DNA from: Aestuariibius violaceus
Lineage (GTDB): Bacteria; Pseudomonadota; Alphaproteobacteria; Rhodobacterales; Rhodobacteraceae
Direction of reading: 5' to 3'
Assembly (NCBI RefSeq): GCF_040779325.2
Contig: NZ_JBFONT020000002.1
Coordinates: forward strand, 558,001 to 622,000
Length of the DNA: 64,000 bases
Of this stretch, positions 35,060-43,084 are shown one piece after another. The first letter of the stretch is position 1. Each line of letters begins with the position of its first letter. The notes beneath the pieces were generated by a model. The model saw only the letters and a program-made list of their open reading frames with translations. It was not told the DNA's origin and searched no databases. Both the position numbers and the translations under genes were made by a program.

Positions 35060-35815
35060 CTACCCCACCGGCGGCAGACCGACCGCCTCGCGGCCTTCGT
35101 TGGTCTTGAGTGAGAAGTCGGTGCCGCGGTGGGCGTCGCCGCCGGGGCCGCAGAGGTAGGCGATGCCTTTGGCGACCCAGTCGGGGGGGATGTGCGCCTC
35201 CCATTCCAGCTGGCTGACGGGGTTGAGGCCGGACGCCTTGATCTCGCGCTGCATTTCGGTCGCCACGGTGCCGGGGCTGAGGCCGATGACGCGGATCCCG
35301 TCGTCGCGGTACTCCTTGTCGGCGCAGCGGGTGAGCGACAGGGCGGCGGCCTTGGACGAGCAATAGTGGCTCCACCCTTCCAGCGCGCCGGTGGCGGCGC
35401 CGGAGCTGATGTTGATGACGGTGCCGCCGCCGCGTTCCAGCATCGCGGGGATCGCGGCGCGCAGGCCGTGATAGACGCCTTTGTAGTTCACGTCGGCCAC
35501 CCGCGCCCACTCGGCCGGGTCACTGTCGGCGAGGCGGGCGATGGGGTCGATCAGGCCGGCATTGTTGACCAGGATGTCGAGGCCGCCATGGGCCTGAACC
35601 GTCCGGTCGACCAGCGCGGCGACGGCGGCGTAATCAGCCACGTCGGTCGCGATGGCGGTGCCGCCGATCTCGTCCGCGATGGCCGTGATGGCGCCTTCGG
35701 AGCGGGCGGCGAGGACGACGTTGGCCCCCTGTTCGGCGAAATGGCGAGCGGTGGCTTCGCCGATGCCGCGGCTCGCGCCGGTGATGATGGCGGTCTTGCC
35801 GGTGAGGTCTGTCAT
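35060..35815 (-). CDS. Short-chain dehydrogenase/reductase
   Basis: This is a 251-residue classical SDR. It shows the cofactor loop ITGASRGIGEATARH, acidic residues after the second strand favouring neither cofactor clearly, VNNAGLIDP, catalytic Ser in NISSGAATGAL, YCSSK (YxxxK) and the LSPGTVATEM loop. The substrate is unknown. AAAGGAAA lies upstream of the ATG. It is 45 nt downstream of azoR on the same strand and probably co-transcribed, which would put two NAD(P)H-dependent redox enzymes under the nearby LysR regulator. Confidence 0.88.
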   Translation of the reverse strand: MTDLTGKTAIITGASRGIGEATARHFAEQGANVVLAARSEGAITAIADEIGGTAIATDVADYAAVAALVDRTVQAHGGLDILVNNAGLIDPIARLADSDPAEWARVADVNYKGVYHGLRAAIPAMLERGGGTVINISSGAATGALEGWSHYCSSKAAALSLTRCADKEYRDDGIRVIGLSPGTVATEMQREIKASGLNPVSQLEWEAHIPPDWVAKGIAYLCGPGGDAHRGTDFSLKTNEGREAVGLPPVG

Positions 35816-35860
35816 GTCGTTTCCTTTCTCAGGCAGGGCCTGTTTCAGGTGGTGCCTGGC

Positions 35861-36478
35861 TCAGGCGGCGCGGGCTTCGATGGCGGCGATGGCCTGCGCC
35901 TCTTTCTGCGAGAGCGCGGCGAGGTCGCCGGTCGTGCCCTCGATCCCGACGATCTGGATATCCTCGATCCCGAGGAAGCCAAGCAGGAACTTGAGATAAG
36001 GCGCGAGGAAATCGGCGCCGGCGAGCGGGCCGTCGTTCAGATACCCCTCGGCCCCGTAGGCGCAGGCGACGATGGCACGGCGGGTTTGGACCAGACCGCG
36101 GAAGCTGCCGTCCTCATAGGCGAAGGTATGGCCGATGCGGACGATCTGGTCGATCCAGGCCTTGAGCGCGGCGGGCACGGTGAAGTTGTAGATCGGCGTG
36201 GTCAGTAGCAGCGTGTCGGCCTGCTGAAGCTCGGCGATAAGCGTGTCGGACAGCGCCGTGGCGGCGCGCAGGTCGTCGGTTATGGCCTCGGGCGGGGTGT
36301 AGAAGCCGGTGATCGTGTCCTGCGCGATGGGCGGGATGGAGCCGTCGGTGATCGTGCGGGTGGTGACGGTGCCGCCGGGATTGGCGGCACGCCAACGGGC
36401 CTCGGCCCGGTCGCCGAGGGTGCGGGAGAACGAGCCGTCCGTGCGGGTCGAGGCGTCGATGCGAAGGAGGTGGGGCAT
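35861..36478 (-). CDS. azoR: FMN-dependent NADH:quinone oxidoreductase (azoreductase)
   Basis: This is a 205-residue flavodoxin-fold reductase of the AzoR family. It shows the FMN-phosphate loop DASTRTDGSFSRTL, the TPIYNFTVPAALKAWIDQ segment that contacts the flavin and quinone, and VACAYGAEG. It reduces quinones by two electrons, and azo dyes in vitro, protecting against electrophile stress. The ATG has AAAGG 8 nt upstream. It is divergent from a LysR gene 97 bp away, the usual arrangement for a regulator and its target. Confidence 0.88.
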   Translation of the reverse strand: MPHLLRIDASTRTDGSFSRTLGDRAEARWRAANPGGTVTTRTITDGSIPPIAQDTITGFYTPPEAITDDLRAATALSDTLIAELQQADTLLLTTPIYNFTVPAALKAWIDQIVRIGHTFAYEDGSFRGLVQTRRAIVACAYGAEGYLNDGPLAGADFLAPYLKFLLGFLGIEDIQIVGIEGTTGDLAALSQKEAQAIAAIEARAA

Positions 36479-36540
36479 GGGGCTGGCCTTTCGGTTGTGA
36501 TGGAAGAGGGCTAGCCCGTGCGGGATTTGCGAAAAATGCT

Positions 36541-36574
36541 TGCCATGGCATGTTGCTCGTGCATTTTCTGCACG
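36541..36574. promoter_or_regulatory. Two palindromes in the azoR–LysR divergent promoter
   Basis: TGCCATGGCA (36541-36550) is a perfect 10-bp palindrome. CGTGCA-TTTTC-TGCACG (36558-36574) is a perfect inverted repeat that ends one base before the LysR start codon. Both are candidate binding sites for the LysR protein; the second would overlap the translation start. Confidence 0.55.
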
Positions 36575-36575
36575 A

Positions 36576-37469
36576 ATGGAGATCGAAGCGCTCAGGATCG
36601 TGTCGCTGGTCGCGCAGCAGGGGAGCTTTGCGGCGGCGGCGCGGGTGCTGGATATGGACCCGTCGACGGTCTCGCGGGTCGTCGCGGGGGTGGAGCGGGA
36701 TCTGGACCTGCGGCTCTTTCAGCGGACGACGCGGCGCCTGTCGGTGACGGAGGCGGGAGAGACGTTTCTGCGCCGGGTCGGGCCTTTGGTCGAAGAGTTC
36801 GATCAGGCGCGGGAGGCGGCCTTGGAAGCGCGAACGCGGCCCAAGGGGCGGGTGCGGCTAACCGCGTCGGTCGCGTTCGGGTATGAGTGCATCGTGCCTC
36901 ATCTGGCGGCCGTCCGGGAGGCGTTGCCGGAGGTCACGCTGGACCTGGTGCTGACCGATCAGAACGTCGATCTGGTGGGCGAGAATATCGACCTGGCCGT
37001 CCGGCTGGCCCCGGCCCCCGAAGGCGATCTGATCAGCCGGCGGCTGATGACGACGCGCTACCGCGTCTGCGCCGCGCCCGCCTATCTGGAGCGGTTCGGG
37101 CGCCCGGAGCGGCCTGCGGAGCTGAGCGGCCACGACTGCGTGCGCTACGACCTGCCGGGGTTCCGCACACGGTGGCTGTTCCGCGATGCGGACGGCGCGG
37201 TGGAGGAGGTTCCGGTGGGCGGGACGTTCGTGATCTCGAACGCCTTGGCGCTGAGGCGGGCCGTGCTGGAGGGTGTCGGCGTGGGGCTGCTCGCCGTGCA
37301 TTTCGCGGGCGAGGATCTGGCGGCGGGGCGGCTGGTGGATCTTTTCCCCGCGCACGAAGTGACGGCGACGGCCTTTGAGACCGGCGCCTGGCTGCTCTAT
37401 CCGAGCCGGGCCTACCTGCCCGCGAAGGTACGCGCGGTGATCGATTTTCTGGCCGAGCGGCTGCGGTAG
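36576..37469 (+). CDS. LysR family transcriptional regulator
   Basis: This is a 297-residue regulator. The N-terminal winged helix-turn-helix (about 1-60) reads VSLVAQQGSFAAAARVLDMDPSTVSRVV. The effector-binding domain (about 90-295) is of the periplasmic-binding-protein type, with KGRVRLTASVAFG, LDLVLTDQNVDLV and RLVDLFPAHEV. The ATG at 36576 gives the usual HTH spacing but has no Shine-Dalgarno sequence. It lies directly after a perfect palindrome, so the mRNA may be leaderless. It probably controls the divergent azoR-SDR pair in response to a quinone or electrophile, and itself. Confidence 0.9.
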   Translation: MEIEALRIVSLVAQQGSFAAAARVLDMDPSTVSRVVAGVERDLDLRLFQRTTRRLSVTEAGETFLRRVGPLVEEFDQAREAALEARTRPKGRVRLTASVAFGYECIVPHLAAVREALPEVTLDLVLTDQNVDLVGENIDLAVRLAPAPEGDLISRRLMTTRYRVCAAPAYLERFGRPERPAELSGHDCVRYDLPGFRTRWLFRDADGAVEEVPVGGTFVISNALALRRAVLEGVGVGLLAVHFAGEDLAAGRLVDLFPAHEVTATAFETGAWLLYPSRAYLPAKVRAVIDFLAERLR

Positions 37470-37502
37470 TGCCCCGGCCCCTTGCGGGACCGGGGTCTTG
37501 TG

Positions 37503-38672
37503 TCAGGCAAACAAGGACTGGGAGGTAAGCTCGCTTGCCATGACATCCTCGATCAAGATCGAGGAGCCGTCGGCGGCGACAAGGAGCGCACCGCCGTCGG
37601 TGTCGGAAAGGTCGAAATCGGAGAGGTCGGCCCCATCCTCGAAGGCGAGATCGTCGATGCCGGTCTCGAAATCGGTGATCGTGTCAGTGCCGAAACCCTC
37701 GTCGTCGAAGACGAAGGTGTCGGCCCCTGCCCCGCCGGTCAGCTCGTTCGAAAGCTCGTTGCCGATCAGCGTGTCGTCGCCGCTGCCGCCGACCGCATTC
37801 TCGATCCCGGTATCGCGCGCGATCGCGAGGTTGCCGGTGCCACCGCCGTAATCGGAATAGGTCTGGTCGTTGAGGTTGATCGTCTGGTCGGAGCCGTAGC
37901 CCGACAGGTCGATCGTATCCTCGCCGCCCGAATCCGCGATGGTGAGCGTGACGGGCATATCGAAGCTGGTGAAATCCAGCCGCGCCTCGCCCGTCGTGTC
38001 GTTGAAGCCGTAGGTCGTGTCGCCGGTGCGGGTGTCGGTTGCGGTGCCGTACATGTCCTGCACGGCGATCACGTCCGCCGGCATGGGGGTCGTGACGAAG
38101 GCGAAGCTCGCGTCGACGAAGGTGTTCTCGGTCTGGGAGAAGTAGGACATCACGGTCGCCTGCCAACTGTCATTGGCATAGTCGGCGTCGTCGGGATAGC
38201 GGCCCGAACCGTTGTAGAAGCCGCCATGGCCGAGGCCGAGCGCGTGGCCGATTTCGTGGATATATGTCTGGAACGAGTAGCTGTCGAAGCCGGTGTCGTA
38301 GGCGGCGATCCAGTCGGTGCTGATGTTGACGTTGGATGACAGGATCTCTCCGTTCGAGATGGAGCTGAAGGCGTAGGCGCCGCTGTCCTCGTCGTCGAAG
38401 GTGATCTGCGCCTGACCGGTCGTCTCGGTGAAGGTGATGCCGGTGACGTCGGCCCAGGCCTCCAGCGCCTCGCGGGCGAGCACCTGCGCTTCGGCGGTGA
38501 GGCCGGTGAGATTCACCGTGATCTCGTTCTCGGAGCCGGTATCGAATTGCCGGGGGCTCCAGAATTCGGCCCGGATGAAGTTGGCAATGCCCTCAAGGCT
38601 GCGCGGCTGGTCGGGCGCGAATGTGCTTTCGGGGCCGGATAGGCCGGCCTCGTGGTCGTGGTCGTGATGCAT
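37503..38672 (-). CDS. Secreted serralysin-like metalloprotease (M10) with RTX repeats
   Basis: This is a 389-residue exoprotease without an N-terminal Sec signal. The N-terminus is His/Asp-rich (MHHDHDHEAG). The zinc motif HEIGHALGLGH has ligands His139, His143 and His149 with catalytic Glu140; the Met-turn is in VMSYFSQTENT. Calcium-binding RTX nonapeptides include GGSGDDTLIG, LTGGAGADTFVF and weaker upstream ones (about 290-345). The C-terminal tail, DVMASELTSQSLFA, is the type that directs type I secretion. No ABC/MFP exporter genes are adjacent. The ATG at 38672 has AGGAGC upstream. A small secreted protein is encoded 10 nt upstream in the same unit. Confidence 0.92.
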   Translation of the reverse strand: MHHDHDHEAGLSGPESTFAPDQPRSLEGIANFIRAEFWSPRQFDTGSENEITVNLTGLTAEAQVLAREALEAWADVTGITFTETTGQAQITFDDEDSGAYAFSSISNGEILSSNVNISTDWIAAYDTGFDSYSFQTYIHEIGHALGLGHGGFYNGSGRYPDDADYANDSWQATVMSYFSQTENTFVDASFAFVTTPMPADVIAVQDMYGTATDTRTGDTTYGFNDTTGEARLDFTSFDMPVTLTIADSGGEDTIDLSGYGSDQTINLNDQTYSDYGGGTGNLAIARDTGIENAVGGSGDDTLIGNELSNELTGGAGADTFVFDDEGFGTDTITDFETGIDDLAFEDGADLSDFDLSDTDGGALLVAADGSSILIEDVMASELTSQSLFA

Positions 38673-38682
38673 GTGTCCGCTC

Positions 38683-39057
38683 CTAGTCGGATGGTGGTCC
38701 GGTGACGTGGGTGGCGAGCGTGTCCGCAAACTGGTCCATCATCGGGGCGGACAGCGTCCTGTCGACGACCGAGAGCTGAACCGGATCGCCCAAGGGCTCG
38801 CCGGTCGCATCGGAAAGCTGGGCCTCGATCAGCACGGGAGAATGGGCGGTGACGTGCAGGATCATTGGATCCTCCTGCGCCGCGAGCCTGTCGGACAGCG
38901 CCGCGCAGAGCGTGTTGGCCAGCGCCGTGCCATCTTCCGTGTCTGCGGTAACCTTGCAGGTCAAAGGGGAAGCCATGGTGTCTGCTCCGATAGGGAAAGC
39001 CCCCGCGACGACGCCGAGGCCGGCCACGAGTGCGCGCGTTCTGCGGTGTCCGGTCAT
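38683..39057 (-). CDS. Small secreted protein upstream of the protease, unknown function
   Basis: This is a 124-residue product with a Sec-type signal peptide (about 1-34). Two cysteines (SPLTCKVTADTEDG and NTLCAALSD) could form one disulfide. The rest alternates strands and helices (ILHVTAHSPVLIEAQLSDATG). It stops 10 nt before the serralysin start and is on the same strand. A role as inhibitor, chaperone or cofactor of the protease is possible by position, as with AprI in pseudomonads, but no sequence relation to known inhibitors is recognised. The ATG at 39057 (AGG 8 nt upstream) or a GTG at 39075 may be used. Confidence 0.65.
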   Translation of the reverse strand: MTGHRRTRALVAGLGVVAGAFPIGADTMASPLTCKVTADTEDGTALANTLCAALSDRLAAQEDPMILHVTAHSPVLIEAQLSDATGEPLGDPVQLSVVDRTLSAPMMDQFADTLATHVTGPPSD

Positions 39058-39093
39058 TGCGGTTGCCTGTGCCACGTTAGGTTTGCGGGGCGC

Positions 39094-39115
39094 CCCCTGC
39101 CCACATGTGCAGGGG
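39094..39115. other. Hairpin in the leader of the protease operon
   Basis: CCCCTGC and GCAGGGG form a perfect 7-bp stem with an 8-nt loop, about 35 nt upstream of the small secreted protein start on the minus strand. The remaining sequence to 39332 has no recognised feature. Confidence 0.35.
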
Positions 39116-39332
39116 TAGACCGGGACGGCGGGGGCTGTAGAGCATCGAGCCTATCGGGCGCCGATTTCAGCGCGAAGTCGCGGTTGCGGCAGGGTGCACC
39201 CGGCGCGGATTCGCTGCTGCAAATGCGGGGCTGGTGCTGGGCCGATCCTTGCTGGCTTTGGGACGCATGACCGGCTGGTCTTTGCGGGTGATCCTGCCCT
39301 AGATGGGGACGGATGAACTCAAGGGAGGCAAC

Positions 39333-39758
39333 ATGGCCGAGATCACGCTGGAGCAGGCACGGACGATCGTGCGCGAAACGATCGCAAAGGGGCGCGAGAT
39401 GGGGCTGAAGCCGCTGTCGGTCGTGGTGCTGGACACCGGCGGGCACGTGAAGGCGTTCGAGCGCGAGGATGGCGCCTCGCCCGGGCGATTCGGGATCGCC
39501 CAGGGCAAGGCCTATGGCGCGGTGATGCTGGGCATGCCGGGGAGCGCACAGATGGCGCGGGCCGAGCAGCAGGCGTATTTCATGGCCGCGGTGAACGGGG
39601 TCTTCGGCGGGCAGGTGGTGCCGGTGCCGGGCGGGATCTTGGTCAAGGATGGGGATGCGGTGATCGGGGCCGTGGGGGTAACAGGTGACACCTCGGACAA
39701 CGATGCGGAGGCCGGGATGGCCGGGATTGCGGCGGCGGGGCTGGACGGGGCGGCTTGA
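39333..39758 (+). CDS. GlcG/HbpS-like heme-binding family protein
   Basis: This is a 141-residue single-domain protein of the GlcG/HbpS family. It shows TLEQARTIVRETIAKGREMGLKPLSVVVLD (read as TLEQARTIVRETIAKGRE and GLKPLSVVVLD), the FGIAQGKAYGAVMLGM helix and the conserved C-terminal VPGGILVKDGDAVIGAVGV. Family members bind heme or corrinoids or occur beside glycolate and diol operons, but no clear enzymatic role is known. GGGAGG lies 4 nt before the ATG. It stands alone, followed by a strong terminator. Confidence 0.88.
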   Translation: MAEITLEQARTIVRETIAKGREMGLKPLSVVVLDTGGHVKAFEREDGASPGRFGIAQGKAYGAVMLGMPGSAQMARAEQQAYFMAAVNGVFGGQVVPVPGGILVKDGDAVIGAVGVTGDTSDNDAEAGMAGIAAAGLDGAA

Positions 39759-39809
39759 GCCTCTCCTAGCTGGCTCGCCTTTTCTGTCTGACGCAGCTCA
39801 GAGCCCCCG

Positions 39810-39827
39810 CCCGGCGGCAACGCCGGG
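39810..39827. repeat. Hairpin with GNRA-type loop
   Basis: CCCGGCG-GCAA-CGCCGGG is a perfect 7-bp stem closed by a GCAA tetraloop, just upstream of the terminator and overlapping the start of the GGGCAGCGCCCGACCCG repeat. Confidence 0.5.
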
Positions 39828-39948
39828 CAGCGCCCGACCCGCCCCCACTGGGCGGGCGCTTTTGCAACGGTACAAGTAGCTCGACAACAATGCATTTGAG
39901 AAAGGGCGCGGTTAGATCATACCCGCCCCGTCGGGTCGGGCGCTGCCC
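39825..39948. repeat. 17-bp inverted repeat pair GGGCAGCGCCCGACCCG
   Basis: The left arm at 39825-39841 and its exact complement at 39932-39948 face each other across 90 bp of lower-GC sequence. A shorter related fragment (GGGCAGCGCC) is at 34804-34813 in the repeat island, again followed by GGGCGGGCG. The enclosed 90 bp holds the terminator and no recognised gene. Confidence 0.6.
39829..39864 (+). terminator. Rho-independent terminator after the GlcG-like gene
   Basis: CCCGCCC-CCACT-GGGCGGG forms a perfect 7-bp stem (39838-39856) followed by CGCTTTT. It is the best terminator in this intergenic region. Confidence 0.7.
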
Positions 39949-39972
39949 TCTTTTCTCTACTGCGCTGATTTC

Positions 39973-40125
39973 CTACCCGCCCCTGCGACACTTCTCCGAG
40001 CAATAGCGGACCTCGTCCCAGACCCGCGCCCACTTCTTGCGCCACGCGAAAGGCCGCCCGCAGGCGGCGCAAACCTTCTGCGGCAGGTCGCCCTTGCGCA
40101 CAGCCTTGCCGCCCGTGCGGGGCAT
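39973..40125 (-). CDS. DUF2256 family small zinc-ribbon-like protein
   Basis: This is a 50-residue basic protein beginning MPRTGGKAVRKGDLPQ. It carries two CxxC-type pairs, VCAACGRPF and YCSEKCRRGG, and the invariant WRKKWARVWDEVRYC segment typical of DUF2256. The four cysteines probably bind zinc. Function is unknown; in other bacteria the gene often lies near cryptochrome/photolyase genes, but none is present here. It starts 2 nt after the stop of the upstream small membrane protein, so the two are co-transcribed. Confidence 0.88.
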   Translation of the reverse strand: MPRTGGKAVRKGDLPQKVCAACGRPFAWRKKWARVWDEVRYCSEKCRRGG

Positions 40126-40127
40126 GG

Positions 40128-40328
40128 CTACTGGCTGACCTCCTCGACGGTGCCGGTGCGGCCGTCGATCTGTTCATCGGCGCCCACGGGCTCGTCCCCG
40201 CGCGAAACGACAATGACGCTCAGCAGAACGATCAGGCCGACGCCAAACGCCACGGCTGCGGCGATGCCGATCAGCGGGCCCTTGTGCCGCTTTTCCTGTT
40301 TCTCAACGTCAGTATCCGGTGCAGACAT
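40128..40328 (-). CDS. Small single-pass membrane protein
   Basis: This is a 66-residue product with a charged cytoplasmic N-terminus (MSAPDTDVEKQEKRHKG), one long transmembrane helix (about 18-42, PLIGIAAAVAFGVGLIVLL) and an acidic periplasmic tail (DEPVGADEQIDGRTGTVEEVS). No family is recognised. Translation is tightly linked to the DUF2256 gene downstream. It is divergent from pepN, with 95 bp between the starts. Confidence 0.75.
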   Translation of the reverse strand: MSAPDTDVEKQEKRHKGPLIGIAAAVAFGVGLIVLLSVIVVSRGDEPVGADEQIDGRTGTVEEVSQ

Positions 40329-40423
40329 TCTATGGTCCCCTTACTTGGTTCCGGCGCGGCTTGCCGCCCGCCGTTCATGAACCTAACGTGCGGCCGAACA
40401 CCCGGTTCCGCGAGGGAAGATCC

Positions 40424-42985
40424 ATGAAAGACGCCGCACCGCAACGCATCCACCTCGCCGATTATCGTCCACCGTCGCATCTGGTCGAAGACGTGCATCT
40501 GACCTTCCAGCTGGACCCCAAGGCGACGCGGGTCACGAGCCGGATCCGGTTCAAGCCGAACCCCGACAGCGAAGAGACCGGGTTCCGTCTGCATGGCGAG
40601 GGGCTGACTCTGATCTCGGCCAAGATCGACGGGACACGGGTCGATCCCGAAATGGTCGAGGACGGGCTGGTCGTCGCCGCCCCGAATGACGCCTTCACCT
40701 GGGAGGCGGTCGTCGAGATCAACCCCGAGGACAACAAGGCGCTGGAAGGGCTTTACCTCTCGAACGGGATGTATTGCACCCAGTGCGAGGCGCAGGGATT
40801 CCGCCGGATCACCTACTATCCCGACCGGCCCGACGTGATGGCGCCCTTCACCGTGCGGATCGAAAGCGACCTGCCGGTGCTTCTGTCGAACGGCAACCTG
40901 AAGGAACGTGGCGAGGGCTTCACCGAATGGCACGACCCCTGGCCCAAGCCCGCCTACCTTTTCGCGCTGGTCGCTGGGGAGCTGGTGGATGTCCACGACA
41001 CCTTCATCACCAAATCGGGCCGCGAGGTGCAGCTGGCCGTCTGGGTGCGCAAGGGGGACGAGCACAAATGCGGCTGGGCGCTTAATTCGCTGAAGAAGTC
41101 GATGAAATGGGACGAGGATATCTACGGCCGCGAATACGACCTCGACATCTTCAACATCGTTGCCGTCGACGATTTCAACATGGGCGCGATGGAGAACAAG
41201 GGGCTGAACATCTTCAACGCCTCTGCCGTGCTCTGTTCGCCCGAAACCTCGACCGACGCCGATTTCGAGCGGATCGAGGCGATTGTCGCTCATGAATATT
41301 TCCACAACTGGACCGGCAACCGGATCACCTGCCGCGACTGGTTCCAGCTCTGCCTGAAAGAGGGGCTGACGGTCTTCCGCGACCAGCAGTTCACGGCCGA
41401 CATGCGGTCCGCCCCCGTGAAGCGGATCGAGGATGCGATCCTTCTGCGCGCCCGCCAGTTCCGCGAGGATGCGGGGCCGCTCGCCCATCCGGTGCGGCCC
41501 GAGAGCTTTGTCGAGATCAACAACTTCTACACCGTCACCGTCTACGAAAAGGGCGCGGAGCTGATCGGGATGCTCAAGCGGATCGTCGGCGATGAGACCT
41601 ATTACAAGGCGCTCGACCTCTATTTCGAACGCCATGACGGGGATGCGGCGACGATCGAGGACTGGATCAAGGTGTTCGAGGATGCGGCCGACCGGGATCT
41701 GTCGCAATTCATGCTGTGGTACAGTCAGGCCGGGACACCGAAGATCACGGTGACCGAGACGTTCGAGGAGGGCACGCACACGCTGGTGCTGGAGCAATCG
41801 GTGCCCGACACGCCCGGGCAGGCGGACAAGAAGCCGATGCATATCCCGCTGCTCTTCGCGCTTTTCGATCCCGATACGGGGCAGCAATTCGGCGAGGACG
41901 TGCTGCTTGAACTGACGGAACCCCGGATCGAGATCCGCACGCGGGGGCATGACCGCAAGCCGGTCGTGTCGCTGAACCGGGATTTCTCGGCGCCGGTGAT
42001 CATCGACGACACGTCACGCACCGACGACCGGCTGTTCCTGCTGGCCAACGAGACCGACAGTTTCAACCGGTGGGAAGCGGCGCGGTCGCTGACCCGTGAT
42101 GCGCTGACGGCGCTGGCGACGGGGGGCCTTGGACCGGGGGAGGAATATCTCGATGCCCTGAACGGGCTCCTGGTCGATGACAGCCTCGATCCGGCCTATC
42201 GCGCGCTGATCCTGCGCCAGCCGTCGGAAGAGGAGATCGCGCAGGCGATCTTCGACTATGGCCGCCACCCGGAGCCGCTGTCGGTCAACCGCGCCGCCGA
42301 TACGCTGCGCGCCCGCATGGCCGCCCATTTCGAGCCGGATCTGCCGCGGCTCTTCCGGGGGATGCAGGTGCATGGCGCCTACAGCCCGGAGGCCGCCGAT
42401 GCGGGGCGGCGCGCCTTTGCCAACGGGCTTTTGACGCTTCTGTCGCGGCTTGACGGGGGCACGGCGGCGCGGGCCCAGTTCGACCAAGCAGACAACATGA
42501 CGAACCGTCTGGCCGCCCTTGGCAGCCTTTTGCAGATCGACGAAGGGGCCGAGGCGCTGGCCCGGTTCGAGAGCGACTGGAAGCATGACCGGCTTGTGAT
42601 GAACAAGTGGTACGCCATCCAGATCAGCCTCGCCCCGCCCGAGGCGGCGGTCGGCACCGCCAGGGCCCTGACCGAGCGGGAGGATTTCGACTGGACCAAC
42701 CCCAACCGCTTCCGCGCGGTGATGGGCGGTCTGGTGAGCAACCCGGCTGGCTTCCACGACGCGACCGGCGCGGGCTATGAATTCCTGGCCGACTGGCTGA
42801 TCCGGCTGGACGAAAAGAACCCCCAGACCGCCGCCCGCACCTCGACCGCGTTCGAGACGTGGAAGCGGTACGATCCCAAGCGGCAGGATCTGATCAAGGC
42901 CCAGCTCGACCGGATTCTCGGGACGGAGGGCCTGTCGCGGGATCTGACCGAGATGATGACGCGGATCCGTGGCGATGACGACTAG
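40424..42985 (+). CDS. pepN: Aminopeptidase N (M1 family)
   Basis: This is an 853-residue cytosolic zinc aminopeptidase with broad specificity. The exopeptidase motif GAMEN is at residues 254-258. The zinc site HEYFHNW (His290, Glu291, His294) is followed by the distal Glu in CLKEGLTVFRDQQF. The N-terminal saddle domain and C-terminal helical domain (DUF3458-type, about 440-853) are complete and match the E. coli PepN type. The ATG at 40424 follows GAGGGAAG with a 4-nt spacer. Confidence 0.96.
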   Translation: MKDAAPQRIHLADYRPPSHLVEDVHLTFQLDPKATRVTSRIRFKPNPDSEETGFRLHGEGLTLISAKIDGTRVDPEMVEDGLVVAAPNDAFTWEAVVEINPEDNKALEGLYLSNGMYCTQCEAQGFRRITYYPDRPDVMAPFTVRIESDLPVLLSNGNLKERGEGFTEWHDPWPKPAYLFALVAGELVDVHDTFITKSGREVQLAVWVRKGDEHKCGWALNSLKKSMKWDEDIYGREYDLDIFNIVAVDDFNMGAMENKGLNIFNASAVLCSPETSTDADFERIEAIVAHEYFHNWTGNRITCRDWFQLCLKEGLTVFRDQQFTADMRSAPVKRIEDAILLRARQFREDAGPLAHPVRPESFVEINNFYTVTVYEKGAELIGMLKRIVGDETYYKALDLYFERHDGDAATIEDWIKVFEDAADRDLSQFMLWYSQAGTPKITVTETFEEGTHTLVLEQSVPDTPGQADKKPMHIPLLFALFDPDTGQQFGEDVLLELTEPRIEIRTRGHDRKPVVSLNRDFSAPVIIDDTSRTDDRLFLLANETDSFNRWEAARSLTRDALTALATGGLGPGEEYLDALNGLLVDDSLDPAYRALILRQPSEEEIAQAIFDYGRHPEPLSVNRAADTLRARMAAHFEPDLPRLFRGMQVHGAYSPEAADAGRRAFANGLLTLLSRLDGGTAARAQFDQADNMTNRLAALGSLLQIDEGAEALARFESDWKHDRLVMNKWYAIQISLAPPEAAVGTARALTEREDFDWTNPNRFRAVMGGLVSNPAGFHDATGAGYEFLADWLIRLDEKNPQTAARTSTAFETWKRYDPKRQDLIKAQLDRILGTEGLSRDLTEMMTRIRGDDD

Positions 42986-43042
42986 CGGATCCTGACCGGG
43001 AGGGGCAGCCGAGCTGCAGCTTGCCGGACCGGCCTTTGTTGT

Positions 43043-43066
43043 ATATGAAACGTATATGTTTCATAT
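43043..43066. promoter_or_regulatory. Perfect palindromic operator upstream of the ParD-like gene
   Basis: ATATGAAAC, six spacer bases, then GTTTCATAT: 9-bp arms with no mismatch in an AT-rich pocket of GC-rich DNA. It is 18 nt upstream of the start codon and overlaps the likely −10 region. This is the expected place for an autoregulating antitoxin to bind. Confidence 0.75.
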
Positions 43067-43084
43067 TGCAGATAGGAGGCCGAG

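Noticed and set aside
34617..35510. Similarity between translated frames across elements A and B (for example KADxMPT) as evidence of a small gene
   Set aside because: The resemblance follows from the shared DNA. The 11-bp period and single-base length differences break any common frame, and no start or ribosome site is conserved.
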